The position numbers were made by a program, and so were the translations under genes. Under the pieces are notes generated by a model. That model was given only the letters and a program-made list of their open reading frames with translations. It did not search any database and had not been told where the DNA came from. Of a DNA stretch of 64,000 nt, positions 1 through 36,757 are shown piece after piece. The stretch is taken from assembly GCF_018812025.1 (NCBI RefSeq), contig NC_063054.1, positions 31,948,412 to 32,012,411 on the forward strand, in the 5' to 3' direction. Source of the stretch: Megalobrama amblycephala (taxonomy: Eukaryota; Chordata; Actinopteri; Cypriniformes; Xenocyprididae). The number at the start of each line of letters is the position of its first letter. The stretch's first letter is position 1.

Positions 1-175
1 TTTGTCAAATATATTCAAATAGAAAACAGTTATTTTAAATTGTAATAATATTTCACAATATTACTGTTTTTTTACTGTATTTTTAATTAAATAAATGTAG
101 CCTTGGTGAGCAGACGAAACTTCTTTTAAAAACATTAAAAATCTTAGTGGTTCCAAACTTTTGGACTGTACTGTA
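1..175 (+). repeat. Family A repeat fragment (right end) upstream of the uckl1 exon
   Basis: This is the end of a dispersed cyprinid repeat recognised by its internal phrases (TTTCACAATATTACTG, AATAAATG..GCCTTGGTGAGCA, CAAACTTTTGGACTG). The same phrases recur at 43485-43800 in this orientation, at 9975-10405, and reversed at 5875-6090, 14730-15205 and 16740-17200. The window starts inside it. A short TATATG/TGTA simple repeat follows to about 215. It lies in a uckl1 intron. Confidence 0.75.
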
Positions 176-281
176 TATATGTGTATATATGTATATATGT
201 ATGTGTGTATATATTTACAGACCCTGAAATCTACATTAGTTAAGTTTAAATCAGGGTGATTTACAAACTCATCTGTTACAG

Positions 282-438
282 GATCACGATGTCCAGGAGG
301 ATAAGATCTTCCTGCTCTCTCTGCTCATGGCGGAGATGGGAGTTCACTCAGTGGCCTACGCCTTTCCCAGGGTGCGCATCATCACCACTGCGGTGGACAA
401 GAATGTCAACGATGAGTTTCACATCATTCCAGGGATTG
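282..438 (+). CDS. uckl1: uckl1 penultimate exon
   Basis: This exon has 157 nt: 52 codons plus the first base of a Gly codon. It is bounded by an acceptor AG (280-281) and a strong donor GTAAGA (439). It carries the FPRVRIITT strand and the conserved PGIG turn. The following intron is only 79 nt. Confidence 0.88.
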
Positions 439-594
439 GTAAGAGCTCTTTGATTGCCAAAAACAAAGCAAAAAATGAACATTCAGTATCTCGTAATCCA
501 AAACGATTGCTTCGCAGGTAATTTTGGCGACCGTTACTTTGGGACCGATGCTCCTTCAGACTGGTATGAAAGTGATGACGGCATGGACTACTGA
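282..594 (+). CDS. uckl1: uckl1, last two coding exons (3' end of gene)
   Basis: Partial gene; the 5' exons lie outside the window. The joined exons 282-438 and 518-594 encode the last 77 residues, beginning [15 protein letters not shown] and including [19 protein letters not shown] and [10 protein letters not shown], then an acidic tail ending in Tyr and TGA at 592-594. This matches the C-terminal end of the uracil-phosphoribosyltransferase-like domain of uridine-cytidine kinase-like 1. Family knowledge: UCKL1 pairs an N-terminal uridine kinase-like domain with this UPRT-like domain and is linked to pyrimidine salvage. UPRT itself shares the [15 protein letters not shown] ending, but the [17 protein letters not shown] stretch fits UCKL1 better. 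The acceptor is AG at 280-281, the donor GTAAG at 439 and the second acceptor TTCGCAG ends at 517; the split Gly codon joins in phase. Which teleost copy (a or b) it is cannot be told. Confidence 0.9.
518..594 (+). CDS. uckl1: uckl1 terminal coding exon
   Basis: This exon has 77 nt: GT completes the split Gly codon, followed by 24 residues ([10 protein letters not shown], then the tail [14 protein letters not shown]) and TGA. The acidic variable tail after GTD is normal for UCKL1. The 3'UTR follows directly. Confidence 0.88.
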
Positions 595-2400
595 ATTTCA
601 TCGAGACATGTATGTGAGCAACTCTGTCTGCATGCGTCGGAGAAGGGAACATTTAAGCACTTAATCTCATATGATTGTGGAACCAATGCCCTGCCCTATT
701 TAAGCATAAGCCTTATCGGTTCTTGCTACCGCTTCTTGCAATACTCTGTGCTACACATGTGCCCACGCTCAATACAGGTCAAAGCATCAGCGGACCCCCA
801 AACATGGGCGATTACTGCTCATTAGCTTTCCTCAAAGTGCCCATTTGGCCATCACATTTTGCAGATTTTTCATTACTACTTGAAATAAGAAATGGGAGTG
901 GAATAATGAGGACACACCACAGTTTGTTCATGGGTTTATTTGAAATGGCATACTACCAAACTTACTATTTTTCAGTAGTATAAATAAACAGTATATACTG
1001 TCTAGAACACGGTATGTAGAATTGATACATACTCACCAATATTTGTTAGCTGATTTCATGTTGTCTTGGTCCTTTGTATGTATGGCATACATGTGCATTT
1101 GATGTGCTTGACCAAACTGACATCTTATCCTAAGTGAAAGAAGTATTTTCAAACGCTTGCAATTTTTTTTCAGCTTCAATTTAACCTGCCTTTAATATTG
1201 CAGCTTTGCTAAAACTGTGCAGAAATGTCACCTCGAATAGTAGCCTATGCACAAAGTAGGAAATTTGAGGATTTTGGTCGAACATCATTGTTTACTGCAC
1301 CGCTGCAGTTCTACTCATAAACAATACATTTATTGTTTAATCTACATTTACTTTGTTGTTTTGGAATTTTTTTCCAATTGATTGGTGTCTTAATGGCTGA
1401 TAAAATTGTGAAGTGCCAATCAATATATCAGTCTGCTTGGTGGTGTTTGCGTGTATGTAAAAATGTGGGAAATGAATGAAAGGACTTTTGTTAATAGGAA
1501 ATTAAATTTTAAGTCCAAAGGAATAATTTTCATCTCATCATTGGCTTTAGTATTTAGCTCTACAGTGTCACAGAGGGGAACAAAATCAGGTTTATAGTTT
1601 ACTTTGCAGCCAGTTTCTGTGTTATATACTTGAATTTTAAAGATAATGTATATTTATTTTTCAGTAGTTTATTTGTCAAGCCTGATTGATAAGAGGCAGT
1701 GACGTTGATTTGCAATGACAAAAGTTGAGAAATAATTATTGAAGAACATTTTGGTGGTATTTTAGCAGCAATTAAACCAAGAGAGAACAAAACGTTCTTC
1801 TGAACTTTTACTGTTACATGTCATCTTATTTTTTTTAAGCCTGATTATAGTAATAGTGCCATTATGCACATACAGCAGCCTGTGCACTTAAATTTGTCAC
1901 ACTTGCACCCATTGGTGAGTGTAGCACATTATTTCAATGACATTTAATTAAAAATTAATTTGTCTATTTGGTCCCACTTGACAAAATGTACTTGAAATTG
2001 ACATCTTTGTCTCAGGACCCTCTATGTATTATGTTATTTTTTGTTGTGTGTTTGTTTTCTAATTGTAACTGCCTTTTGGTTTGTTTTTGTTTCGTATACA
2101 GCAATTTTATGGCTTGGTTATATGTTATTCTTCTTCTAAAAAAGAAAGCATTGCCAAATATCAGTAATGGATTTCAGACTTCACTACATGGGCAATATTG
2201 TTATAAGGAACAATTTTATTTCTCCCCTTTTTCACTCTCCAGAGATGTGTACTGTACATACTAATTTTGTTGTATATGTATGATTACCCTGGTTTATCTG
2301 TTTACAAGCTTCAAACTGACCTCCAGTGCTGTAAGCCATTCCACTTATGTTGAACATTTCTGTGTCTGTATAAAAAGCGCAATAAAAATCTTGTGCCTAA
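595..2400 (+). other. uckl1: uckl1 3'UTR with poly(A) signal
   Basis: AT-rich sequence after the uckl1 stop with no convincing exon in any frame. An early AATAAA lies at 983-988. A second at 2381-2386, followed by the T-rich stretch from about 2405, is the better candidate for the main cleavage site near 2400. The two signals allow a short (about 0.4 kb) and a long (about 1.8 kb) 3'UTR. Transcript extent is inferred from the signals only. Confidence 0.5.
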
Positions 2401-4186
2401 TGCTCTTTTTTTCTTTATTAATTGCAAAAATGTAAGTATTTAATGTTTGCATGACAAATGTGCCCTGTCCGCAAAACGCATTTACTGCTAGCTCTTTTAA
2501 AAAATAAATAAAATGTAAGTACTCTTTGCAGCGCGTCATTATTTTTAGTTGGTAATTTCAATTCTAATTTTTATTCTAATTTAAGACTTTTAAACTATCA
2601 CCGGACTTTTATTTTGAAACATCTTGTTGCGCTTTGAACCGTTTGTTTGCTTCTCACTGCACACTCGAGCATCACGCTATATTGATGACTTTGGAGTAAA
2701 TTGAATTGTCAAACACCTATCAAGTTGTCCTGATACAAGACATACAAACGACTTAACTCCGCGTGTGCGTTTAAACTTCAGCCGCATCTTCTGAAGTCAC
2801 TTTCTGTCGTCTTTTGAATTTGTTGACTTTGAAAGCAGTATTCATACCGCTTTAATTTCACCAACGCCAAAATCTCGTTGAAACTCATTGAAGCAGTTCT
2901 GTTTACGTGACAAGGTAGGACTACACTTCTGTCTAACATAAAGCACCGGTTAAATTGTTTGTGCAAGAGTCGTAAAATAAATAAAAAATTACGAAAGACG
3001 TAACGTTACTGGGCACTTGAGGGGGGACTGTTGGACGAAAATGAATTAAACATAGGAAAATAAATATGTACATTGGATGAGACATTCTTAGTTTTGTATG
3101 TCACTAAAGTAAGAAGCAGATTTGCCCTTATCCGACTGTGTAAAACATAAATATTCGTTTTGTTTTGAAGTTTGGAAATGTATCATGATTTGTGGCACGC
3201 GCACTGCACGCGCCTTGATCAGCCAGAGCGCGCGTCTCTCATCACTGTACGAATGCAACGGAGCTTTATGAAATCAGGGTTGTTCAGTACGGACCGTACT
3301 GTTAACTGCTGTACAATACTTTTTTGACAGAGTTTCATACTATTCAGCGGCGCAGCAACGCCAGAACTAAATTTAAAGCGCAAAACAAACGCAATTGTGT
3401 AAGTTAATCCGATTCCCGAATAAATGACTCTTATGAGCCGATTCTTTTTAGTGAATCAAAAACGTACAACGCGACCTTGTAGTCCGATTTCCAAATGAAT
3501 GACTGTTATGAACCGGTTCTTTGTCATAGAATATTGTTATTTCATATTTTATGACAGGGGTTCTCAAAACTGGCCCAAGAGGTCAACTTTCCTGCTCCCA
3601 CCCTAATCAAACACACATGAACAAGCTAATCAAGGTCTTCAGTATTACTAGACATTTGCAAGAAGGTGAGTTTAATCAAGGTTTAGGATAAACTCTGCAG
3701 GAAAGTGGATCTCGAGGGCCTTAGTTGTTTTATGACTATACTTATTATATCCTTTATTTGTAAAGTCAGTGTATTATTTGATGCTTTATGCTTTACATTT
3801 CTTAATAATGTTCTTTTTCTTTTGTTTTTTAGTTTTGCACTGTTCTAAATTTGCACCGTTTTAACTGGAAGCTGGAAATACTTTTGTAATGTAAAAATAT
3901 TTTTCATGGCAATAAAGCACCTTATAACTGAACCTAAAAACTGAATCAGAAACATATAGCATACCACAAATTTTGATTTGTAGACAGTAAATAATTACAT
4001 ATTGCATGAACTGAAAAGAGATATTTGTTTGAATATTTTTCTTTCAATAAATGAGTGCCATGATATTATTCTTGCCAGCCACATAATAATTTAGCTATTG
4101 CTCAAGTTGTCAGATATTTTCAATTTCCATTGCAGTTTCCATTGTAGTAATTTCAGTGGTCTTGTGTTTATCTTAGACTTTGTCCC
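2401..4186. other. uckl1-mpv17 intergenic region
   Basis: Spacer between the uckl1 poly(A) signal and the mpv17 start codon; it must contain the mpv17 promoter and 5'UTR. No clear TATA box is seen near 4187. At 3410-3530 two imperfect copies of a motif of about 40 bp are arranged in tandem (each has CCGATT, AATGACT, TTATGA and CCG). A dispersed repeat sits at 3556-3726. The rest looks like ordinary AT-rich unique sequence. Confidence 0.5.
3556..3726. repeat. Short dispersed repeat with inverted ends
   Basis: The sequence runs from GGGGTTCTCAAAACTGG through CCTAATCAAACACAC and AACAAGCTAATCAAGG to CTGCAGGAAAGTGGATCTCGAGGGCC. I recognise this as a short non-autonomous transposon common in cyprinid genomes. 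The two ends carry partly complementary TTTCCTGC / GCAGGAAAG motifs. Confidence 0.6.
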
Positions 4187-30075
<25,889 letters not shown>

Positions 30076-30610
30076 CGATATGTTCTAGATCTTCCACTAC
30101 CTCACACAGTTTTCGTTTGTAGTTTTTTTAAACAGTTTATCTTTATCAGATATACTCATCCAGTTTACATAGCAGCATAAAGCTTACAGATGTAGTTTGC
30201 ATTACAAAGGTCAAAGTAAACAATGTAATTCAGACTTTTTATTAACATATGAAATTAATGCTATTGTATTATTTGTGATTATGTAAAGAATGTATATTGA
30301 TTCTATGCAGTTGATATTATGTCTATTTTACCAAAGATTTGATGGTGAATTATGCTTTATCAAAGGTACAATCAATAAGAACAGCAGGACTGTGTGTTAC
30401 AAAATGTGACTCCATTTTGAGTCATTATTTGGTCTTCTGTGGTCATGTGATGTTACGGATGTGACGTCTTCTACTGGGGCATTGAGAAGCATATGAATGC
30501 ACTAATGTGTATAAAATACATCTTATACCATTGCCTGAACATTCTTCATAAATGGCATCACTCGTAAAGTGCATGACAAATTAAGACATTAAATATGTGG
30601 TGTTGTTTTT
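30076..30610 (+). other. mpv17: mpv17 3'UTR (probable)
   Basis: AT-rich sequence after the stop. An ATTAAA at about 30588-30593, followed by GTGGTGTTGTTTTTTC, is the best polyadenylation candidate. No AATAAA occurs earlier. Confidence 0.45.
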
Positions 30611-31834
30611 TCAATTTCTGGATCTGAACCTTGTTAACTCATCCTTGCGTCATGTACTTTAGCGTGTTTAGGGACTGAAATTGGTGATGGGCCATATTTC
30701 AAAGTAAACCGCTGACACTGACAACTTGGCCTGAATTTACTGTTTTTCCTAACACAATGTTCAACTAATAGACCCTGTTCTTTGCTGCCCTTGCCAATAG
30801 GATGTAGGGCGGCTGTTCCTCAGCTTGACTGCAATTCACAGCTTCAGTGTTTTGAGCGGACAAAGCTGTCACTGGATAACTAGTGTAACAAAATGTCATC
30901 CTTCCTAAAACATTAAATAACATTAAGAAATATATATTGGCTTTATTATTTGTCCCTTTGCACTGATCAGGAAGGTAAAACCATGTTTAGGAATTTCCTT
31001 AGAGAGTCAGGCTTATATAAATATCTGTGTCCAGTTAATGCTGCGTCACTGGGGAATTGACGGCAAGCCAGAAACAATACTCAACCGTGACTAAACCTCT
31101 GCATCTGGCTGTTGAACACATTTTTCTCAGCCACTCTTTAAAATATTATATTTCATAGTCACAAAGCATTTTAATTCATGACCATGTGGTTTATTTTTAA
31201 TGTCAGTATTATCATTTACAGAGTTTAACTTGAATTATATGGTGAAGTTCTCAAATGTTACTTATGTGATTTTTGGCTCATGTGTTATAACCTGTAGACA
31301 GCTTGTTCTTACAATGTGCTTCTAAATCTTAATAACTTTATAGGCTCTATATATATATATATATACGTAGAAACACCCAATATAGACAGGAATATGCACA
31401 AAGAAATACATGTTTTTATTGTAATATAAATGAACCGATGAGGTCTGGCTGTATCTTGAATTTCAGCACCTTGGACAGAGTCAGACCCCGTCGCGCGCTT
31501 CTGCTCTCCTCCTGACCACAAATGACCAGCCATGCAGAAATCCATCACGACAGCAGCTCCTCAGCTCACTTTACTCAGGTGCACTTAAAAAACAAGTCAT
31601 TTGACAGTCAAAGTATCACCATCCACTGATCACCCGTCTGTTCCAACTTTGGATATATTTTCTTTGAGACTAAGTTCATGACTTTGCAACAGCATCAAGA
31701 TCATCTTTTGTGAATGAAAACTTTGGAGAGACAAAGAAACGCCTCACTTTGTCCTTCGGATCTACAGCACCTTTACTCCATTCTTCCTTCCAGTTCAGAA
31801 TTGCCTCATTTACAAGCAGTTTATGCAGCTCCAC
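30611..31834 (+). other. mpv17-uts1 intergenic spacer
   Basis: No coding exon is seen. A short TA run lies at 31350-31365. The open minus-strand frame 31676-31999 runs into the uts1 promoter and was not accepted as a gene. Confidence 0.45.
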
Positions 31835-31842
31835 TGACGTCA
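31835..31842 (+). promoter_or_regulatory. uts1: CRE (TGACGTCA) of the uts1 promoter
   Basis: A perfect palindromic cAMP response element, 18 bp upstream of a TATA box. Family knowledge: CRH and urocortin promoters are CREB-responsive through such sites. This is the only full CRE I noticed next to a gene start in the window. Confidence 0.8.
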
Positions 31843-31860
31843 ATGGAGCTGTGTGTGATG

Positions 31861-31867
31861 TATATAA
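31861..31867 (+). promoter_or_regulatory. uts1: TATA box of uts1
   Basis: TATATAA, placing transcription start around 31890-31897, in a stretch (GGAGCTCCACTCCAGTCTG) that leads into a 5'UTR exon ending at a GTAAGT donor. Confidence 0.75.
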
Positions 31868-31890
31868 CCATTGAGCTACAGGAGCTCCAC

Positions 31891-31951
31891 TCCAGTCTGT
31901 CTGCAAACACTCTTCCTTACAAGTTCTTTTGAAGCAACAGAAGACGATCGA
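31891..31951 (+). other. uts1: uts1 exon 1 (5'UTR, non-coding)
   Basis: Inferred from the TATA position and a donor GTAAGT at 31952. The 714-nt intron ends at CTCAG (32661-32665), 22 nt before the start codon. A non-coding exon 1 plus a single coding exon 2 is the standard structure of CRH-family genes. The start site is approximate. Confidence 0.65.
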
Positions 31952-32394
31952 GTAAGTTACCTTATATGACTTGCTTTCAACTTTTTGACTTGAGGCCATT
32001 CAAGTTATGAGATATTAGTGTTTATATTGTTCATTCATTGAGCTGATTGTTAAGATTCGGTTTCTCTGTCTTAAAGTAGATTCGGTATTAATAATATTAG
32101 TTGACGATTTTTTTTACTCGTTTTTAATTAAAACACCATCGCATGTCCAAATATAGCCTAAATTTACTGTGATTTTGACGATAATCAAAGTTATTAAACC
32201 ATGGACCAGCGATGTACTTTTTTGCTTTATAAACGAGCTGCAATATTTTTGTATGCACGAGCTTTTATATACTGACCATTTTTATATGAATACTTTGAAT
32301 TACATAATACAAAAGTCTAGTTTATTCGTCTTTAACTCTTTTTTGAAAAATTGTATCTATTATTTTTATAATCGATATTAGTATTTATAAAACA

Positions 32395-32450
<56 letters not shown>
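32395..32450. repeat. (AT)n microsatellite in the uts1 intron
   Basis: About 55 bp of uninterrupted AT dinucleotide. Confidence 0.95.
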
Positions 32451-32454
<4 letters not shown>

Positions 32455-32687
32455 GAAGTAACATTTCAAAACTTTGTTATGGCCTAACTTATATTTACTA
32501 AACAAACATTTAATTTATTTATATACTTATATAGCAATAACTCATTTACAAATGTCAGTTTAGTAATTTACACTACTACTTAAACCAGCAGAAAATATTG
32601 AATAGTCGTGTATTAAAGTTTTGTTTTGATTTGAAGCTAACACACCTGGGTGGTGTTTTCCTCAGGAAACGCGCGGCTGTGTCCAGC

Positions 32688-33125
32688 ATGAAGCCCGTCC
32701 CTTTGGTCCTGCTCATTACTTCAGTCTTACTGACCACCCACATCCCGCTGAGCACCTGTCGACCCCGCGATTTGAGCCTCATGAGCAACCAGCTAGACGA
32801 CGCGCTCTTAACCAGGGCTGGAGACGACGCCATGTCGTACCTGGTGGGCGAAAAACTCCTTCAGTATTTGCAAAGAAACGTCGGAGCGCAGAAAGCAGGT
32901 GGTGTCCTGCATCTCCAGCACTTCCCCACGGCGCAGCTACGCTCTCCTCACGAGGACAACAGCTTAGAGGAGCTCACGGAGTTTTCCAAACGGAACGACG
33001 ATCCTCCGATCTCCATCGACCTCACCTTCCACCTGCTGAGAAACATGATCGAAATGGCGCGGAACGAGAATCAAAGGGAACAGGCGGAACTGAACCGCAA
33101 ATATCTAGATGAGGTTGGGAAGTAG
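32688..33125 (+). CDS. uts1: uts1, prepro-urotensin I (urocortin-1 ortholog)
   Basis: A single coding exon encodes 145 aa. The start is ATG 32688, just after a splice acceptor, chosen because it opens a signal peptide ([15 protein letters not shown], cleavage near Cys24); the upstream in-frame ATG at 32598 lies in the intron. A cryptic propeptide follows, then dibasic Lys101-Arg102. The 41-residue mature peptide (103-143) begins [20 protein letters not shown] and ends NRKYLDEV. Gly144-Lys145 supplies the C-terminal amide. This is essentially the carp/sucker urotensin I sequence. Family knowledge: urotensin I is a CRH-family peptide of the caudal neurosecretory system and brain that activates CRH receptors and drives cortisol and osmoregulatory responses. 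It lies between mpv17 and trim54, exactly as UCN does in human. A CRE and TATA box lie upstream. Confidence 0.97.
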   Translation: MKPVPLVLLITSVLLTTHIPLSTCRPRDLSLMSNQLDDALLTRAGDDAMSYLVGEKLLQYLQRNVGAQKAGGVLHLQHFPTAQLRSPHEDNSLEELTEFSKRNDDPPISIDLTFHLLRNMIEMARNENQREQAELNRKYLDEVGK

Positions 33126-34135
33126 CTGTAGTTCAATGAAGATGCTTTCAGTCGGCGAGTAAAGAACAAGCTCAGTGCACTCTTTCACACCCCCAAACTC
33201 TCGCTAAAGCATACGACAGTCATTCACCGATGCCTCCTGCTCGACCCACACTCTTAGAAATAAAGGTTCTTCAGTGGTTCTTTGGTTCAGCAAAGAACCT
33301 CCTTCTCGTTCTTGAGTTGGCTGTGGTTCTTTGGAGATTAAATAAAAAAAAAAATCTTCTTCAGATCAGGCTATTGGTTTCTGGGTTCTTTAAAGCACCC
33401 CCGGCACGAAGAACTACAGAATAGCCTAAAAGTTCTTCAAAAAGGTTCTCCTGTGGCATCAGGGTTATGTGGAACCTTTATTTTTAAGAGTGGCCAGAAG
33501 AGTTTCTGGTGACCTGCTGCTCTCTCCATCACCTCTGGACCATTTCAGAACTGGAAACCACATGCAAAAGCCCTGCTCAGGACCTCGAAACGCTGTGCAG
33601 GGGGTTCATACGTAACAACCAAATCAATCAATCTGGTACCCTTTTAGTGTTTAAAGTTATTGGCCTCCTAATTAGTGTTATGAATGGAAGAAGTACTATC
33701 ACAAATCCTATTATTGCTAATTATAACATGGTTTTCATCAGATGCTCACTATCCACTTGTAAATGGGCCACTGTTAAGAGTCATTTTTGTATGGCTGCTT
33801 TGGTTGCAACCTCTTATTTTGCCAACGGGAGTGTTCCCATGACATCAAATGCTATACTTTGGTAATAATGCCTATATTTACCACCAGATGCTCACTGTAT
33901 ATGTGCAAAAGTATGTTCTCCTCACATGGTGGGAAACAATGATCTTTGCACTTCAACCAAGAGGCTAACCCACGTTTGTGACAATAATGTTGGACAATAT
34001 TACAAAGTGCTTGAGATATACTGTACATTGTATATTGCTTATCATTATGTAAATTACATATTATATTGCACCTAAATGCATAAACATGCCTTTGTATTTT
34101 GAACTCTGCAGAAATAAATGAGACTACATGCCTTT
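33126..34135 (+). other. uts1: uts1 3'UTR with alternative poly(A) signals
   Basis: The first AATAAA (33259-33264) and the second (33341-33346) both lie inside an inserted MITE. A third, outside it, is at 34113-34118. Which is used cannot be seen; the 3'UTR could be about 0.15, 0.25 or 1.0 kb long. Confidence 0.5.
33249..33492. mobile_element. MITE with 21-bp inverted ends in the uts1 3'UTR
   Basis: The left end CACTCTTAGAAATAAAGGTT (33249) matches the reverse complement of the right end AACCTTTATTTTTAAGAGTG (ending 33492) with one mismatch. The interior is rich in GGTTCTT / AAGAACC motifs. About 244 bp, no coding, unclear target duplication. This sequence is familiar as an abundant cyprinid MITE. 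Confidence 0.85.
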
Positions 34136-34586
34136 TACAAGTAACTGCAAACATGGAAAGCTCATTATCACCCATTAAAAGTGGTAATGATCACACGGGT
34201 TGAACATTTACACACAAAACATAAAAACACATGAGTAACAGGTGAGATGGAAATGACCCTACGTTCTTTTGAAATGTTAATGAATTGAAGGGCTGTAATG
34301 GTCTTAATTCCAAAAGCGTTTTTACATGTGACAATAATGCTTGAATTAGGTAGTGACATTTGCAGTTTCAATTCAAATGAATCATTATTACAATTTTCAA
34401 ATAAGGTTGGGTGGATTTGTAGATGAATACAGAATTATCAGCCTATTTTATACACATCATTCACAACTTTTAATAAAAACACAAAGCGTCTTTATTTGAA
34501 AATTAAAAATATTGTACAGATTACCTACAAAAACTATGAAAAATTTGGCTTGTCCAAATAAATAAACATAAAAAAGGAAAAAATGG

Positions 34587-34588
<2 letters not shown>

Positions 34589-34618
<30 letters not shown>
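34589..34618. repeat. (TA)n microsatellite
   Basis: About 15 TA dinucleotides. Confidence 0.9.
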
Positions 34619-34622
<4 letters not shown>

Positions 34623-34632
34623 ATATTTTTAA

Positions 34633-35001
34633 TTATATGTCCCTAATTTTAAGTGGTATCAATTCTGCAAAAATTATGTGATATTTGGACAACCCACAAA
34701 TGTTTTCTGGTTTCAAATGTTCTCCTCTAATTTTAAGTTGTATCAACTCTGCCAAAGTTATGTGATCAAAAAAGACCAAAAACTGCATCATAAACATAGT
34801 TTTAAACATCCAGAATGTAAAAGCTATGAATAAATGTGTAATTCCTGAACTATAGCTCAGAGTCGCCACAAAACGCCAGATGAAAGAAGCTCTTGCCATG
34901 TTGAAAGGATTAAAGAAAACCTCCTCCTTATAGTCTCTCTTAAGTCCGCACAGGAAATACCCTGGAAATGGAAAATAAAATAAAAGAGTTAAATCTTCCA
35001 T
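34633..35001 (-). other. Unrecognised open frame, minus strand
   Basis: A 122-codon open frame. Its upstream half reads like a membrane-protein exon (CGLKRDYKEEVFFNPFNM, then a hydrophobic stretch) and is preceded on the minus strand by CATTTTCCATTTCCAG, a good acceptor at about 34970. The downstream half encodes a repeated phrase (AELIQLKIR.., AELIPLKIR..) from two direct copies of a segment of about 45 bp. I do not recognise a family, and no partner exon was found. It may be chance, a pseudogene piece or an alternative terminal exon. Confidence 0.2.
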
Positions 35002-36124
35002 AATCTTCCACTTACACCCAGTCTATTTTAGTCAAAAATGGGGCAAGTGGGAGAGGACAGTGTGCTTTGCATTGGCAAGAATATATGTTGACTGAACACT
35101 CATTGTTGAAGTGTCACAACGTGTTACATAAACTGTATTTTAGCCATTTAAGCATAAAATAAAGAAAGGAAACTCTAAATGATATATTAAGCTCAAGTAA
35201 CTGTTAAACAAGTCGCATCTCATCCCGCAGATTGCCTCTCCATCCCGCTTCTGACACCCGAAAAAAAAAACTCTTATTCTAGGAAGAATTACAGCTTTAA
35301 ATTACACGAAGGCCGGTACGTCAGCTTGTGACGCACCACCTCCTCAAAATAAGATCCATCCTCATTCCGAGCGGACGCGCTCCATGTGAGGAGTTGTTCT
35401 GCACATACCCAGACTTCGCTAAATGACTCTCTCACTCTCTTTCCCTCCATGAATTGATCAGTGAGCTGACAGCACGAGTGACAAGGTCAGCGCCTGTGAG
35501 CACATGCATCCAGTCATATATCTCTACTGCCATATATCCTAGCTGTGGCACAGAGACGAGCGGTTATTAAGTAATGGGTGGAAGTGGACTCACGGCTCCT
35601 GGTGGGGGCGGACGGACCGTCGGAAGCCGAGAGGAAGGATTCGAGTGCCTGCCACTGCGATTTAGCCCTGTTCTCAACGCTGCACCTACTCAATGGACAC
35701 ACGGTCCTATTAGATCAGTAAGGGCCAGAGAGAAAGCTGCATGCTGTCCTGGCCCACGCTGCCCGATTAACTGAGGTTGCTGACCTTTAAATTGAAGTAA
35801 GAGGAACGTTATTTAAAGAAAGCTTGCAGTCGTGGGGATGCCCCTGCATGACAGGATACCCACCTCTCAAAGAACAGGAAATGTATTTTGTTTGTGCAAA
35901 TACTATTTTCTGAATTGTATAAAGTATGAAGCTTAGGAACAACTTTTACACCTTGGTTAGTAAGTTTTTACTGCTTACTCACACTACACTACATAAATGT
36001 TGTTAACTGGCATCTATGATTCCATGAAGAACCTTTAAAGGGTTCTCTCTCTTTATTCCTTATATGACCTTCTAAGTCTTATTTGCTTCAAGGTGGGTGG
36101 TGGGTTTCATACTAAAATAATTAT
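35002..36124. other. uts1-trim54 intergenic, including a GC-richer island
   Basis: At 35300-35780 the sequence is distinctly richer in G and C than its surroundings (GGTGGGGGCGGACGGACCG at about 35600) and has no recognised repeat. This is a candidate regulatory element. The rest is unremarkable. Confidence 0.35.
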
Positions 36125-36752
36125 TAAAGGGTTAGTTCACACAAAAATGAAAATTCTGTCATGAATTAATCAATATCATTTCATTCCAAACCTGTAAGAC
36201 CTTCGTACATCTTCGGAAAACAAATTAAGATTAATTAAAATTTTGATGAAATCCGAGAGCTTTCTGATCCCTCATAGACAGCAACACAATTACCACTTTA
36301 AAGGTCCAGAAAGGTACTAAAGACATCATTAAAACATCATTCATGTGACTACAGTGGTTCAATCTTAATTTTATGAAGCGACAAGAATACTTATTGTGCA
36401 CAAAAAATTCCCCCAATAATTTCTTCTCTTCCGTGTCAGTCTCCGATGCTGTTCAAGTGAGCAGCGCGACGCATGTGTGCCAATTCTGATTTTTGTTTTG
36501 CTTTTGCGCACAAAAAGTATTCTCGTCGCTTCATAAGATTAAGGTTGAACCGCTGTAGTCAAGTTGACGATTCTAACAATGTCTTTAGTACCTTTCTGGA
36601 ACTTGAAAGTGTTGGTCATATACCGCTTGGATTTCATCAAAAATATCTTAATTTGTGTTGATGAAGATGAACGAAGGTCTTACAGGTTTGGAATGACATG
36701 AGGATGAGTAATTAATGACAGAATTCTCATTTGTGGTGAACTAACCCTTTAA
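36125..36752. mobile_element. Family B foldback element
   Basis: TTAA plus AGGGTTAGTTCACACAAA on the left and GTGGTGAACTAACCC plus TTTAA on the right, with inverted arms (CTTCGTACATCTTCGG mirrored by GATGAACGAAGGTCTTAC). It abuts the next element with a 5-bp gap. Confidence 0.82.
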
Positions 36753-36757
36753 GAGTG

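Noticed and set aside
31676..31999. 107-codon minus-strand frame overlapping the uts1 promoter
   Set aside because: It reads somewhat protein-like (EEWSKGAVDPKDKVRRFF), but no family is recognised, no splice partners were found, and it overlaps the CRE, TATA box and first exon of uts1. Chance antisense openness is simpler.
32598..32687. Upstream in-frame ATG extending urotensin I by 30 residues
   Set aside because: The extension crosses the CTCAG splice acceptor at 32661-32665 and would put the signal peptide inside the protein. The ATG at 32688 gives a proper signal sequence.
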